Positions 18,240 through 26,739 of a DNA stretch of 64,000 nt are shown in pieces; the stretch's first letter is position 1; every line of letters begins with the position of its first letter. The notes under the pieces were generated by a model. That model was given only the letters and a program-made list of their open reading frames with translations, had not been told where the DNA came from and ran no database searches. Where the stretch lies: the NCBI RefSeq assembly GCF_042651425.1, contig NZ_JBHSCW010000006.1, positions 212,784 through 276,783 on the forward strand. The letters are read 5' to 3'. The stretch comes from Fodinicurvata halophila. GTDB taxonomy: Bacteria > Pseudomonadota > Alphaproteobacteria > Kiloniellales > DSM-21159. The position numbers were made by a program, and so were the translations under genes.

Positions 18240-18920
18240 TCAAGGTTTCTGGTTAGATTTGATAATCATTATATCCTGAATAATAGATTGGTTGTAGCGT
18301 TCTCCAGGCTGGAGTGGGCTTTTAGAAAGTGTCTTGGCAGTTCGCTCATTCCCATCACCTGGAAATGTATATTTAATTTCATACAGGCGCCAACCAAACA
18401 CAATTAGAAGAGGGTTAAGTATTAATTGTCCAGAGCGAAAAGTTATTAAAAATATCCAACATAAGAATACCAATAGACCAACAAACTTACCAGTTTCTTG
18501 ATAGTCAATACTCATAAAAGATACAATATATGGAAGCGTGTAACTCATAAGTTCTGCAGGAATATACTTCGATTGTGTAATATTTACCGGTGTTTTAGGT
18601 TTTATAGTTGATAACGCTCCTAGAGAAATTAGAAAACACAACAAGCAGACAATGAAGAAAGTTATAGTATAATATCCATTATTAAAAGGTATTATACAAT
18701 TATTACTGGTAATAATATTGCATATACTAGATGTAACCATATCGTAATTATAGTCCTGGGCTATTAATATTAAGCTCAATGGAAAATATGACCCAATAAA
18801 TATAATAAGAGCTGCTGGAAATTTTATTTGCAAATCAGCCTCCATGTGACAGATAATTAGCATATTTCGGGTGATCAAGAAATCCCAAAGTTGGAAAAAG
18901 TAAGATGTACTGCACGACAT
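18240..18920 (-). CDS. kwaA: Kiwa membrane protein KwaA
   Basis: Up to 226 residues with at least four hydrophobic segments (about 34-54, 82-103, 145-162 and a further one at 124-138 or 165-178), as expected for KwaA, which senses phage at the inner membrane and pairs with KwaB. The assignment rests on this topology and on the adjacent KwaB gene. The start is uncertain: the ATG at 18920 has no visible ribosome site, and ATGs at residue 20 or 26 (18863, 18845) are alternatives just before the first membrane segment. The 38-bp gap to the divergent metallo-beta-lactamase gene must carry overlapping promoters. Confidence 0.78.
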   Translation of the reverse strand: MSCSTSYFFQLWDFLITRNMLIICHMEADLQIKFPAALIIFIGSYFPLSLILIAQDYNYDMVTSSICNIITSNNCIIPFNNGYYTITFFIVCLLCFLISLGALSTIKPKTPVNITQSKYIPAELMSYTLPYIVSFMSIDYQETGKFVGLLVFLCWIFLITFRSGQLILNPLLIVFGWRLYEIKYTFPGDGNERTAKTLSKSPLQPGERYNQSIIQDIMIIKSNQKP

Positions 18921-18958
18921 AAAATTATTTAATCAAATATCAGGGACGACGTATCGTT

Positions 18959-20512
18959 ATGATTCAGATTGATATGTTTGAAGTAAAACTTGGAGCAGCA
19001 CTTTTATTAAGATTTGGAACGAAAAAGCGGCCCATAAACGTATTAGCCGATGGCGGTGTTAGTAGGTGGAGTGGCTATCCACCGGATCATGTACACAAGA
19101 AACTCAAACAAGTTTTTAACTCTGATGAATTTTGTCTCCACCTCATAATTGGAACTCATTATGATGAGGATCATCTCAACGGCCTTGTTCCAATAATAAA
19201 TGATACCTCGATTACTATTTATGAAGCCTGGATGCCTCCTGTAGTTAATGACTTGGATCAACGAACTAGCTATCAAGATGTATCTAAGGAAGGTCTTCTT
19301 CCGCATCAATTCACAAAAGATGTGAATAATACATTAATTACATCCTACCTTAAGGAAAAATATAAAGAAATTAATATTTGCTTATACTTAGAAAAGACAT
19401 TAAAAACAGAATTAACTGATATAAATGAATTTTATCACAAGGTAAATGTGAATGAAAGTTATTTACACGAACTTTCATTTTTCCGAGAGCAAATTGAAGA
19501 CTCTTATAAAGATAATTATCACTCTGACGTTGATTTCGATACAGAAAATGATAATATAGATGAATATAATTATTTTCGTAATATACCTAAGATTATAATA
19601 AATAAAAGCTATTACCACCACAATCTTAATGACCTTAAAGAGATAGCTAAACACTTATATTTTATACGTCGTAATGATCCAAAAATTGCGCTGATGATAG
19701 CAAACTCCTACGCTGCAATCCGAAAAAATTCAGCAAAGCGCGCGATTAACGCGAAGGCACTCCACAACGTAGTGCAAGCTCTTAGAAAAAGATCTATCCC
19801 GATTCAATCGAAAATCATAGATGATGGTACTCCGCAGAAGTATTGGTGGAATACAAGAATTAATCGCTTCACGTTATCACCACAAAAAAATAAAGAACCT
19901 ACTTTTACACTACTAGGCCCTTCTCAATCCCTCGTAAATAAGCATTTACATAAAATTCCAACTTACGATTTAATAAAAATGGCGTCAGAACCTTCAATAG
20001 AAATACGTCGGATTACAGAAAGCAATGAACTAAGCTATATCGGATGTTTCGATTTTTTAGGACAACGAATATTAATTAGTGGTGATGCTGGATGTGTTGA
20101 TTTTTTAGATGATAAAAAAAATTATTATAAAGACTTATTAAAAGAACTAGAGACACTGCATATAGTTCAGGTTGCACATCACGGTGGCAATAATGCGTAT
20201 TTTTACGATGTTTTAAATAAAGCTGGATATCCAAACCAGAATGAACCTTCCTATATGCTGTTATCACACGACTACCACGATAAATTACGTCCATCTCATG
20301 TATTTGAGAGCTTTCTTGTGTCCGCACTTTCTAAAGGAAAAAATATACAAATATTATTTACAAGTGAGCCTAGGAAGAAAAATGTTAACAATTATAAGAG
20401 AGTAATTTTCCCTCCAACCGGAACTAAATCGCATACAGTTGGAGATGTAAAAATTCGATTCGATCCTTATTCAGGTTGGATTGTTGATAATCATGCAATT
20501 AAAATTACGTAA
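18959..20512 (+). CDS. Metallo-beta-lactamase-fold protein (ComEC-like MBL domain), function unknown
   Basis: A 517-residue soluble protein with a split MBL domain. The N-terminal half has Asp31 in LADGG and the metal motif THYDEDH at residues 66-72; the C-terminal quarter has CFDFLGQRILISGDAG and QVAHHGGNNAYF, with further metal ligands. About 200 residues of charged, AT-coded insertion separate the halves. The motif style matches MBL domains of the ComEC/Rec2 type, often phosphodiesterases or nucleases. There are no membrane segments, so it is not ComEC itself. It is transcribed away from kwaA from a shared 38-bp promoter interval and shares the same AT-rich composition. I cannot assign it to a named defence family. 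Confidence 0.75.
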   Translation: MIQIDMFEVKLGAALLLRFGTKKRPINVLADGGVSRWSGYPPDHVHKKLKQVFNSDEFCLHLIIGTHYDEDHLNGLVPIINDTSITIYEAWMPPVVNDLDQRTSYQDVSKEGLLPHQFTKDVNNTLITSYLKEKYKEINICLYLEKTLKTELTDINEFYHKVNVNESYLHELSFFREQIEDSYKDNYHSDVDFDTENDNIDEYNYFRNIPKIIINKSYYHHNLNDLKEIAKHLYFIRRNDPKIALMIANSYAAIRKNSAKRAINAKALHNVVQALRKRSIPIQSKIIDDGTPQKYWWNTRINRFTLSPQKNKEPTFTLLGPSQSLVNKHLHKIPTYDLIKMASEPSIEIRRITESNELSYIGCFDFLGQRILISGDAGCVDFLDDKKNYYKDLLKELETLHIVQVAHHGGNNAYFYDVLNKAGYPNQNEPSYMLLSHDYHDKLRPSHVFESFLVSALSKGKNIQILFTSEPRKKNVNNYKRVIFPPTGTKSHTVGDVKIRFDPYSGWIVDNHAIKIT

Positions 20513-20827
20513 AGCATATACTATACTATACTTAATAACTTTTATATAAAAAATCTGAATTATGCTATTATATAAATTAATTATTTATACTTAGTTCCCG
20601 TGAACGACGTTCCCCGGCCAGGCGACCTGCGGGTTTGAAGGCTTCTCCTAGTATTCGAAAATGCAGGTTAGGGGATTTTGAGGCATGAAACCTTGCGATT
20701 TTGATTCCGTTTTCAGGGCGGTCGTGCTTCCCTTCTGGCGAGGCAACCGGGGGGTGATGCGCCCTGGAGAACAGGAGAGAGACGGCCCTGACGATCGTTA
20801 CGGGCACGCCTGGATTAGATCATCAAC
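20513..20827. other. Composition boundary and non-coding DNA
   Basis: The first 70 bp continue the AT-rich segment, then at about 20590 the composition jumps to GC-rich. No gene is supported. The jump marks one end of the Kiwa/MBL insert. Confidence 0.45.
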
Positions 20828-20977
20828 CTGCGACAACGCTCGGCCATCGGGCTCGTCATCGGCCACAGTAAGAGGGATCGCCACCTTGGTCGTAATTGTC
20901 TGAAAGAACCGCTCGGGACCCGACTCAACGCCCTGCTCAGGGTAGGCCGTATGAAACTCGAAGAAATAGCAAGATTC
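20828..20977 (+). pseudogene. Remnant of an IS5-family transposase C-terminus
   Basis: About 50 codons read LRQRSAIGLVIGHSK, then RDRHLGRNCLKEPLGTRLNALL. This closely follows the conserved C-terminal end of IS5-family transposases (typically VIGHxKxDxRxGRNxLKGxxGDxxNAxL). The rest of the transposase is missing and there is no start. It indicates past insertion-sequence activity at the edge of the AT-rich island. Confidence 0.7.
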
Positions 20978-21063
20978 TTCTTTTTGGTTTCTTCCTATTT
21001 TATTGTGTTGATAGTGTTTCTCGAACCGTGTGTACAATTAACTCCCCATCTAGGAGACATGCT

Positions 21064-21165
21064 ATGCCACTGCCTGGAAAAGTCCTTTTGGTGCTAATTG
21101 CGATCACACTCACCGGGATCGCTTTATATGACCTCTTCCGGGGTTATGTCTGGTTGTCGTCTTAA
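21064..21165 (+). CDS. Small 33-residue single-pass membrane protein (hypothetical)
   Basis: ATG at 21064 is preceded by TAGGAG with a spacing of seven bases, a good ribosome site. The peptide has one hydrophobic stretch (VLLVLIAITLTGIAL) after MPLPGK and ends FRGYVWLSS. It does not resemble a transposase and lies between two insertion-sequence remnants. A possible TACAAT -10 box is at about 21033. Function is unknown, and it could be a chance frame. Confidence 0.45.
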   Translation: MPLPGKVLLVLIAITLTGIALYDLFRGYVWLSS

Positions 21166-21392
21166 CCATTTTCGACATGTGTAAACGGACTTACGGAAAG
21201 CAAGGGCGATTTTGACGGTGAGACTTTTGGTCGAGTTTAGTCATGTGTGCGGCCTGTTGATGCAGCACTTCTGGCTGTCTGGTCCTGATGAAGTCCGCGG
21301 AGCGGCTCCCTAATCACGTCAACGCGCTCGAAGCGCTCTGACCCATGGATTTCACCGATCCCCGGCTGCGGCCAGTCCGTCATCATGTCTCA

Positions 21393-22435
21393 TCACTCCT
21401 GCTCCTGGACGAGATCACCCGGCCAAGCTCTGCGGACGGACGCCATGTAGTCTTCGCGTCTCGACATCAGTACCCACAGGCGATCCGTGCCATCTTGTTG
21501 GCCAAGGCCACGGCGGCGACCTTGGGCGCCTTTCGAGTGAGCAGACCGTTCAGCCAAGAGCTGGCTTACCCGCGCTGTCCCGCCATGCGTAGTACGACCG
21601 TTGCGCCGATGACCAGCAGGCGCCTGAGATAACCATCACCCATCTTGCTGATCCCGGCTTGGCGTTCCTTGACGCCGCTGCTGTGGGCCTTGAGCGTCAG
21701 GCCCAGCCAAGCGGCAAACTGCCGTCCTGACCAGGACAGGGATGGCTCGGGTACGCTGGCGGCCAGAGAGCTGGCGGTGACCGGCCCGATGCCAGGTATT
21801 GTCGCGAGCCGCTGGCTCGTCTCGCCGGTTCGATGCCACATGAGAATGTCCCGCTCCAGTTCGACGATCCGACCATCAAACGCAGTTACCTGATCGGCCA
21901 GGGCCGTCAGGGCCAGGACAGCAAGAGGTGGAATCCAGTCCCGATGATTGGGTAGTTTCTAAATCGCATCCCGCACGCCTGCAGCGTCCTGAGGCGCGAC
22001 AACGCCAAACTCGCACAGATTCCCCCAGAGTGCGTTGATCGTCATCGTCCGCTGCCGTACCAGGAGATCGAGGGTCTTGTTCAGCATAAGTACCGCCTGC
22101 TGCACTATGGTCTTCACGGCGACGAAACGCATTGTCGGCCGGGTCACCACTCTGGCGATCACCTTTGCATCAGCCGCATTGGTCTTGCCGCGCTTCACAT
22201 ACGTGGGTGGCACCAGCCGCACCTGGTGACCCATCGCTCTCAGCAACCGTGCCCAATGATTAGCCGAGGCGCAGGCCTCCATGCCAACCCAGGCACGGCG
22301 ATAAGCTCTCAAAGTAGTGGCAACATGGCTGCGTCTCAGCTGACGTCCCAGCACGACCACGCCTACCTCACCCACCCCATGCACCTGAAACAAGTTCTTC
22401 GCCAGATCCAGTCCGACAACGGCGACCTCCGTCAT
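21393..22435 (-). pseudogene. IS110/IS1111-family transposase, inactivated
   Basis: The N-terminal DEDD catalytic part is at 22435-21962 (VAVVGLDLAKNLFQVHGV, VGMEACASANHWARLLRAMGH, YVKRGKTNAADAKVIARVVTRPTMRFV). An in-frame TAG at 21961-21959 interrupts it, after which the same frame continues into the C-terminal transposase_20 domain (IPGIGPVTASSLAA, RQFAAWLGLT). A TAA near 21566 and a frameshift near 21495 follow; the shifted frame gives the familiar WVLMSRREDYMAS end and stops at 21393. The element is therefore dead. In the intact family this enzyme recombines DNA using a bridge-RNA-guided mechanism; I did not find ends or a bridge RNA. Confidence 0.85.
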
Positions 22436-23104
22436 CTACCAGTTCTCTAAATGTGACGTCTTGCAGCGACCATAGTAGCTGATCAGGTCAGGAGTAGGCC
22501 GAAGGTCGTCCACAGCATCACGTCAGTCGGGGGGGATTATGGCCCGACTAAGCCTGTTCGTAAGAAGCTAATCAGTCTTGCAGAACCCTTGTCCGAGATT
22601 AGCCTGGATCTGCAAAACGATCATACCGTTAGAATGCGGGGCAATGGGATGGGCGATCAGAAACCAAGTACACGGTGCACTTTTGAGCCATCCATCTCCG
22701 TAGTATCTGTCCTCAAGATCTAGCGACCGTAGTCACGACATTTGCGTGTCCAATGCCTGGTCCCGAGTCTCCAACTTCGAACGGAAGCCCATTCCGGGCT
22801 GATGAATCTTTTGGGCCATCTTTTTTGCTCGCATAGACAGCAAAGGCAATGTCGTCTGGAAATCACGCTTCAAACTGCTGCAACGAAGGTGCCGGGTCCG
22901 CGCGTTCCTGTGTGCAGATATAATCTGCGGAGATTTCATGTACTCGATTATCACGTCAGTGATTAATATTTAGCCCATCATTCATGATCTGGTGTGACCT
23001 GATCGAAGGGGCAAGCCTTCAACATAAGGAGTTCAGAAAGGTAGCATTGTTAGTTTCTAACAGAGAATGGTAGTATTTCAGGCCTTGGGGAGAGGAGGGT
23101 TACT
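22436..23104. other. Intergenic region, no supported gene
   Basis: About 670 bp between the dead transposase and a three-gene operon. Small frames (22733-22954 minus, 22742-22966 plus) lack domains and ribosome sites. The last 60 bp should hold the promoter of the following operon; a GAGGAG ribosome site precedes 23105. Part of the region may be the flank of the old IS1111 element. Confidence 0.45.
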
Positions 23105-23557
23105 ATGGATAACGACGAACGAACATCGGGAAATGATGTGACGACGGAGAGCACCGATGCTCCCACGTCAGTCCCACTCGGGCCAAAGACAAACATGGAC
23201 CTCTCGTGGCTACCCGAAGAAGAGCGAAGAACTCTTCTTAAGGAGTACACGAACGGAATGCTTGATATCAGCCGTAAAGCTCAAGAGCTTCATGTTGACG
23301 TAGGCGCGCTGCAGAACACTCTTCATACACTCGCGTCGACTACGAAGGAAGTCTCCGAGGATGGAAATGCAGTGACAGTGAGCCACACGCAAACAACCTC
23401 TATCGGGCGGACTGAGGTCATAATGGGTAACACCAATCAAGCTCAGTCGGGCAAGCTCAGCAAAAGCCAAACAGGTGAACGTGATTGGACACCTTACTAC
23501 GTAATTGGCGGACTTATAGCCGTAGTTCTGATCGCTGCACTTGTCGGCGGGGGGTAA
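23105..23557 (+). CDS. Hypothetical tail-anchored membrane protein, first gene of a three-gene operon
   Basis: A 150-residue protein. The first 35 residues are polar and probably disordered; residues about 35-75 are helical (LPEEERRTLLKEYTNGML); residues 80-118 are rich in Ser, Thr and Gln; a single membrane segment at about 129-148 (YYVIGGLIAVVLIAALVGG) ends the chain, giving a tail anchor with the bulk in the cytoplasm. I do not recognise the family. The ATG has GAGGAG seven to eight bases upstream. The next gene begins 3 bp after the stop. Confidence 0.7.
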   Translation: MDNDERTSGNDVTTESTDAPTSVPLGPKTNMDLSWLPEEERRTLLKEYTNGMLDISRKAQELHVDVGALQNTLHTLASTTKEVSEDGNAVTVSHTQTTSIGRTEVIMGNTNQAQSGKLSKSQTGERDWTPYYVIGGLIAVVLIAALVGGG

Positions 23558-23560
23558 GTC

Positions 23561-23860
23561 ATGCTCAAGACAACCGTCCGCGCCAACGAGGAGACCGACG
23601 TTGAGGCAAGGGTAGCCGACCTAAAAGCGGAGTGCGAGCGCGCGGGCGTTGCCCCACATGATTCGGCTATGGTCGCGGAACGGGTTGGAGAGGTTCTGAG
23701 ATCGCTAGTGGAACATGGTCGCGAATTGGCGACCAAGGGCAGACATATGAATGCGACACAAGTAGTCTCCGGAGAAAGTTATTCCGTCAAACTCATCTTT
23801 CGCGTCGGGGACCGTCGGACTTGGTTCCAGCGGCTCTTGGAAAGAATACGGTGGCGGTGA
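23561..23860 (+). CDS. Hypothetical 99-residue protein, second gene of the operon
   Basis: A small soluble protein. Residues 1-55 are predicted helical (ARVADLKAECERAG, MVAERVGEVLRSLVEHG), and the C-terminal half looks like a short beta segment (SYSVKLIFRVGDRRTW) followed by a basic helix (FQRLLERIRWR). No family recognised. It is squeezed between two tail-anchored protein genes: 3 bp after the first, and its TGA directly abuts the ATG of the third. This tight spacing supports it being real and acting with them. Confidence 0.68.
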   Translation: MLKTTVRANEETDVEARVADLKAECERAGVAPHDSAMVAERVGEVLRSLVEHGRELATKGRHMNATQVVSGESYSVKLIFRVGDRRTWFQRLLERIRWR

Positions 23861-24718
23861 ATGGATCGCCGTCGGTATCGGTCTGCGAGGACCAGCTACT
23901 CCGGACACTATTCGCGCAGTGAAGGCCGTGAACGCGCCCTTAAGCATATCGAGGAGGCGCAACAGCTATCGAAGGAGTTAGGCGGGACGGATCAGGACGT
24001 TAAGAAGTATTTCTTTTCACTGACGGAAAGCCAGCTTAACGAGATCCTCGACGCCTATGAACTACGCTATGGCGTTCAGGCAAGGCAATACGCTGAGGAA
24101 ACCCTTCCCAAGTGGCGCTCCGGCCGTGTGAAGATGAGCGGCATGGTCGCGAGTCGGCTTTTTAAGCTTCTTCCACCTAGGATGCCGCTCGAGGCGAAGT
24201 ACCGCTTAATCGAAAATCTTTGGAGGCATGTCGGCCCTAGCTCGCGTAAACGTCTGCGAGTAGGACTAGACACTGATGTTGAAGACGTCGTGGTTGCCAT
24301 TCGCGAGCACATCGAAAACGTTGTGGTGAACTACAAAATTCCAACAAACCTCGAACAACGATTCGAGTGGATTTCATCTGGCGACGTTCACGTAAAGCAA
24401 GAACTATTGAATCACCTGAGGCAGATGGAGAAATCCCTTGTCGAGGAAGGTGCTCGGGAACAGTTGCCTGTAATGCTTGACCATCTGCAGAGCGATGAAG
24501 GGCATCATACTCACCGGATGGCTCAGGTCCTCAAAGTTGGGAATCATGAACTTGAAGTTCTGATGGACAAAATGGCCTCTGGCGTTCATTTGGAGGAGGG
24601 TGGCCGTCTAGAGGAACCAAGACAGTCTCATCGACCAGTTACTTCCTCGGGAGCAGGACATGGTTGGATTTGGTGGCTTGTGATCGGTGCCGTAATCTTG
24701 TTTTTTCTGATGCGCTGA
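23861..24718 (+). CDS. Hypothetical helical tail-anchored protein, third gene of the operon
   Basis: A 285-residue protein with a basic N-terminus (MDRRRYRSARTSYSGHYSR), a mostly alpha-helical cytoplasmic body (residues about 25-245) and one C-terminal membrane segment at about 266-284 (GWIWWLVIGAVILFFLMR). No nuclease, ATPase or peptidase motif is visible. Like the first protein it is tail-anchored, so the three products may form a membrane-bound complex. Base composition is ordinary compared with the Kiwa region. I cannot name a family; a structural comparison would be the best route. Confidence 0.72.
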   Translation: MDRRRYRSARTSYSGHYSRSEGRERALKHIEEAQQLSKELGGTDQDVKKYFFSLTESQLNEILDAYELRYGVQARQYAEETLPKWRSGRVKMSGMVASRLFKLLPPRMPLEAKYRLIENLWRHVGPSSRKRLRVGLDTDVEDVVVAIREHIENVVVNYKIPTNLEQRFEWISSGDVHVKQELLNHLRQMEKSLVEEGAREQLPVMLDHLQSDEGHHTHRMAQVLKVGNHELEVLMDKMASGVHLEEGGRLEEPRQSHRPVTSSGAGHGWIWWLVIGAVILFFLMR

Positions 24719-24943
24719 AAAGCGGTCAGAGGAAGATTATACGTGCAAGCAAGAGTCCATCAAAAATAGCAACAGCAAGAACGGCTTAGGATATCGGGCG
24801 CTCCTCCGATTTGCCACGGCGGTTAGCCTTGCTCCATCTGCTCACAAGCGCAATCATCAACTAAAGATTCCAGGCGCAACTGGATGACTCTATACGGTCA
24901 CGTCACAAACTGAAGCTTCTGGAAAATCTGGGCTAGGCCGCTC

Positions 24944-25435
24944 CTATTCTCTTACAAACATATATTGCCAGACGGCTCGTGTGGCGAGCGCATCTCCAGC
25001 TGCCCGATGAGGGGGAATTCCCTCAATGTCCCAGTCATAGCCAATCCATTCTGCAGCCTCGACCAATTTTGGCCATTTGTACCAGTCAAAAAAACGTTGA
25101 GCGGCAAGCATTGCACAATTCACGTCATTTGCAGGAAGCGGAGAACTAAAGAAGCCCAAGTCAAATCGAGCATTGTAAATTACTAATTCTTGCCCTTGCA
25201 CAAGGCGCTCAACTTCTAAGCGCACCTCATCGGAAGGTGGTGCATCAGCCACTTGATCAGGCCCTATGCCATGAATTGATTGGGCGGTCGCCCATCCCCG
25301 TAGCATGCAGTGTTCAGAAGGACGACAAAGCGTATCAAGTAGCCTTTGTCCATCCTCATCGATCAACGCCACTTCCACGAGGTCATCATTTGGATATTTG
25401 AGTCCCGTTGTTTCCGTATCTAAGTAAAGTGTCAT
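24944..25435 (-). CDS. DnaQ-like 3'-5' exonuclease (DEDDh)
   Basis: A 163-residue single-domain exonuclease. Exo I is LDTETTGL at residues 5-12 with Asp6 and Glu8; Exo II is YNARFDLGF with Asp near 94; Exo III is HRAAGDALAT near residue 143, with His and Asp. It has the length of a bare RNase T/DnaQ domain without polymerase contacts. Such enzymes trim DNA or RNA 3' ends with two metal ions. A GGGGGGGA stretch just before the ATG serves as a ribosome site. It stands alone between unrelated accessory genes; a role in defence or repair is possible but not shown. Confidence 0.88.
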   Translation of the reverse strand: MTLYLDTETTGLKYPNDDLVEVALIDEDGQRLLDTLCRPSEHCMLRGWATAQSIHGIGPDQVADAPPSDEVRLEVERLVQGQELVIYNARFDLGFFSSPLPANDVNCAMLAAQRFFDWYKWPKLVEAAEWIGYDWDIEGIPPHRAAGDALATRAVWQYMFVRE

Positions 25436-25827
25436 ATCCCCCCCCTAGTGGTAGTTTCTTAAATTCCACAGCCTTATTCACCTTGTTAACCGACCCACCC
25501 CGGGCCGCCATCTTGCCAAAATAACATTCATCAAATCTATAGCCCGCCAAAGCACCAGCTTAAATCAGCGAAAATTAATAATTTCGCTTACTTCAATACC
25601 TCTCGGGCAATATTGCGATGAAAGAACCCAACAGACGCATCTTTTTATGCTTCCCCGACCTGAAGAGAGAACACTACTATAGGCTTTAGAAAATTTCGAT
25701 TCTTGATAGGAGAAATGTCATACACTCATTTCACCTTGAGAGGGTACAGCGTGACTCAGAATCCACCGATTGGATGTATTCTTTCCAGGAGAGTTAACTG
25801 AATAAGGCTCAGGAGGATGCCGAAAGT
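25436..25827. other. Intergenic region between divergent nuclease genes
   Basis: No gene is supported. As the exonuclease gene and the exported nuclease gene point away from each other, promoters for both should lie here. AGGAGG at 25811-25816 is the probable ribosome site for the latter. Confidence 0.5.
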
Positions 25828-26616
25828 ATGAAAATCAGAATATCCGCCACCGTATGGTTTCTATGTACGGCCCTGGTAATTGAAATATCAAGCGTACTGA
25901 TAGACTCTGCCGAAGCACGCGACATCCATATTGCTCATTGCCTTGCCGGTTGCCCAGAGAGCGCCGCAGATAGCAATCCACTGGTTGTCCGCGAGATCTT
26001 TACCTTCTCAGCAAATGATGAGACCAAGCTGGCTGATTGGGTTGCCTACAAAGTCACGCCTTCCACGATTGGAACCTCCAGCTCCCTGAACCGCTCCTGG
26101 AAAGATGATGAATTCCTGGATGATCCACAGGTTCTAGAACGGGATGACTACAAGTATGCCCACAGAGAGGTTGGTTACGACCGCGGTCACCTGGCCCCCT
26201 TGGCAGCTTTTGCGGGCACCGTCTACTGGCGGGCGACCAACATCATCTCCAACATTGCACCCCAGAAAAGTGACATGAACCAAGGCGCCTGGCGCTACCT
26301 TGAAACGGCCGTTCGGGATGCTGCTTACGAGCTGGGTGGCGTCTACGTGATCACTGGCCCTCTGTATGAAGAGCCGATGCCCGAATTGCCTAATGCCGAC
26401 GAGGTCCACGAAGTGCCCTCGGCTTATTGGAAGGTGATCAGCACACCAAACGGCCGCCTATCAGCTTTCGTGATGGACCAGGACATCCCTCGCGACGCTG
26501 ACTACTGTGCCTACACGGTGTCACTAAGTGAAATCGAGGAGCGCACCGATCTTGATCTGTTTCCGCGGGAGCCTGGGTGGCCTAAGAATTCCCTGGATGC
26601 CCAATTAGGCTGTTAG
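25828..26616 (+). CDS. Exported DNA/RNA non-specific endonuclease (NUC1 family)
   Basis: A 262-residue beta-beta-alpha-metal endonuclease. The N-terminal 30 residues are a signal peptide (WFLCTALVIEISSVLI, cleavage near AEA-RD). The catalytic DRGH motif is at residues 118-121 with His121 as base, and Asn151 in SDMNQGAW is the magnesium ligand; VYVITGPLY and YWKVI are further family landmarks. Cysteines near residues 38, 42 and the C-terminus may form disulfides outside the cytoplasm. It would degrade extracellular or periplasmic nucleic acid for nutrition, biofilm turnover or defence against incoming DNA. It is convergent with the MotB-like gene of the next operon. Confidence 0.9.
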   Translation: MKIRISATVWFLCTALVIEISSVLIDSAEARDIHIAHCLAGCPESAADSNPLVVREIFTFSANDETKLADWVAYKVTPSTIGTSSSLNRSWKDDEFLDDPQVLERDDYKYAHREVGYDRGHLAPLAAFAGTVYWRATNIISNIAPQKSDMNQGAWRYLETAVRDAAYELGGVYVITGPLYEEPMPELPNADEVHEVPSAYWKVISTPNGRLSAFVMDQDIPRDADYCAYTVSLSEIEERTDLDLFPREPGWPKNSLDAQLGC

Positions 26617-26739
26617 CCTTCCCCATCGCAGAGCCAATCACACTCACTTGTATGAAGCATCCAAAAGCTAAAACGCAAAGTCGTAGTATGCGATATACCT
26701 ATAAAGGTTCGAGCCAGTAGAGCCCTATCTCAAGGGATA

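Noticed and set aside
8221..22435. Amber (TAG) recoding in this genome
   Set aside because: TAG interrupts two genes, but it also ends normal genes here (for example at 14944-14946 and 26614-26616), and no suppressor tRNA is visible; nonsense mutation is the simpler reading.
22733..22966. Overlapping small frames on both strands
   Set aside because: No domain, no ribosome site, and they overlap each other antisense.
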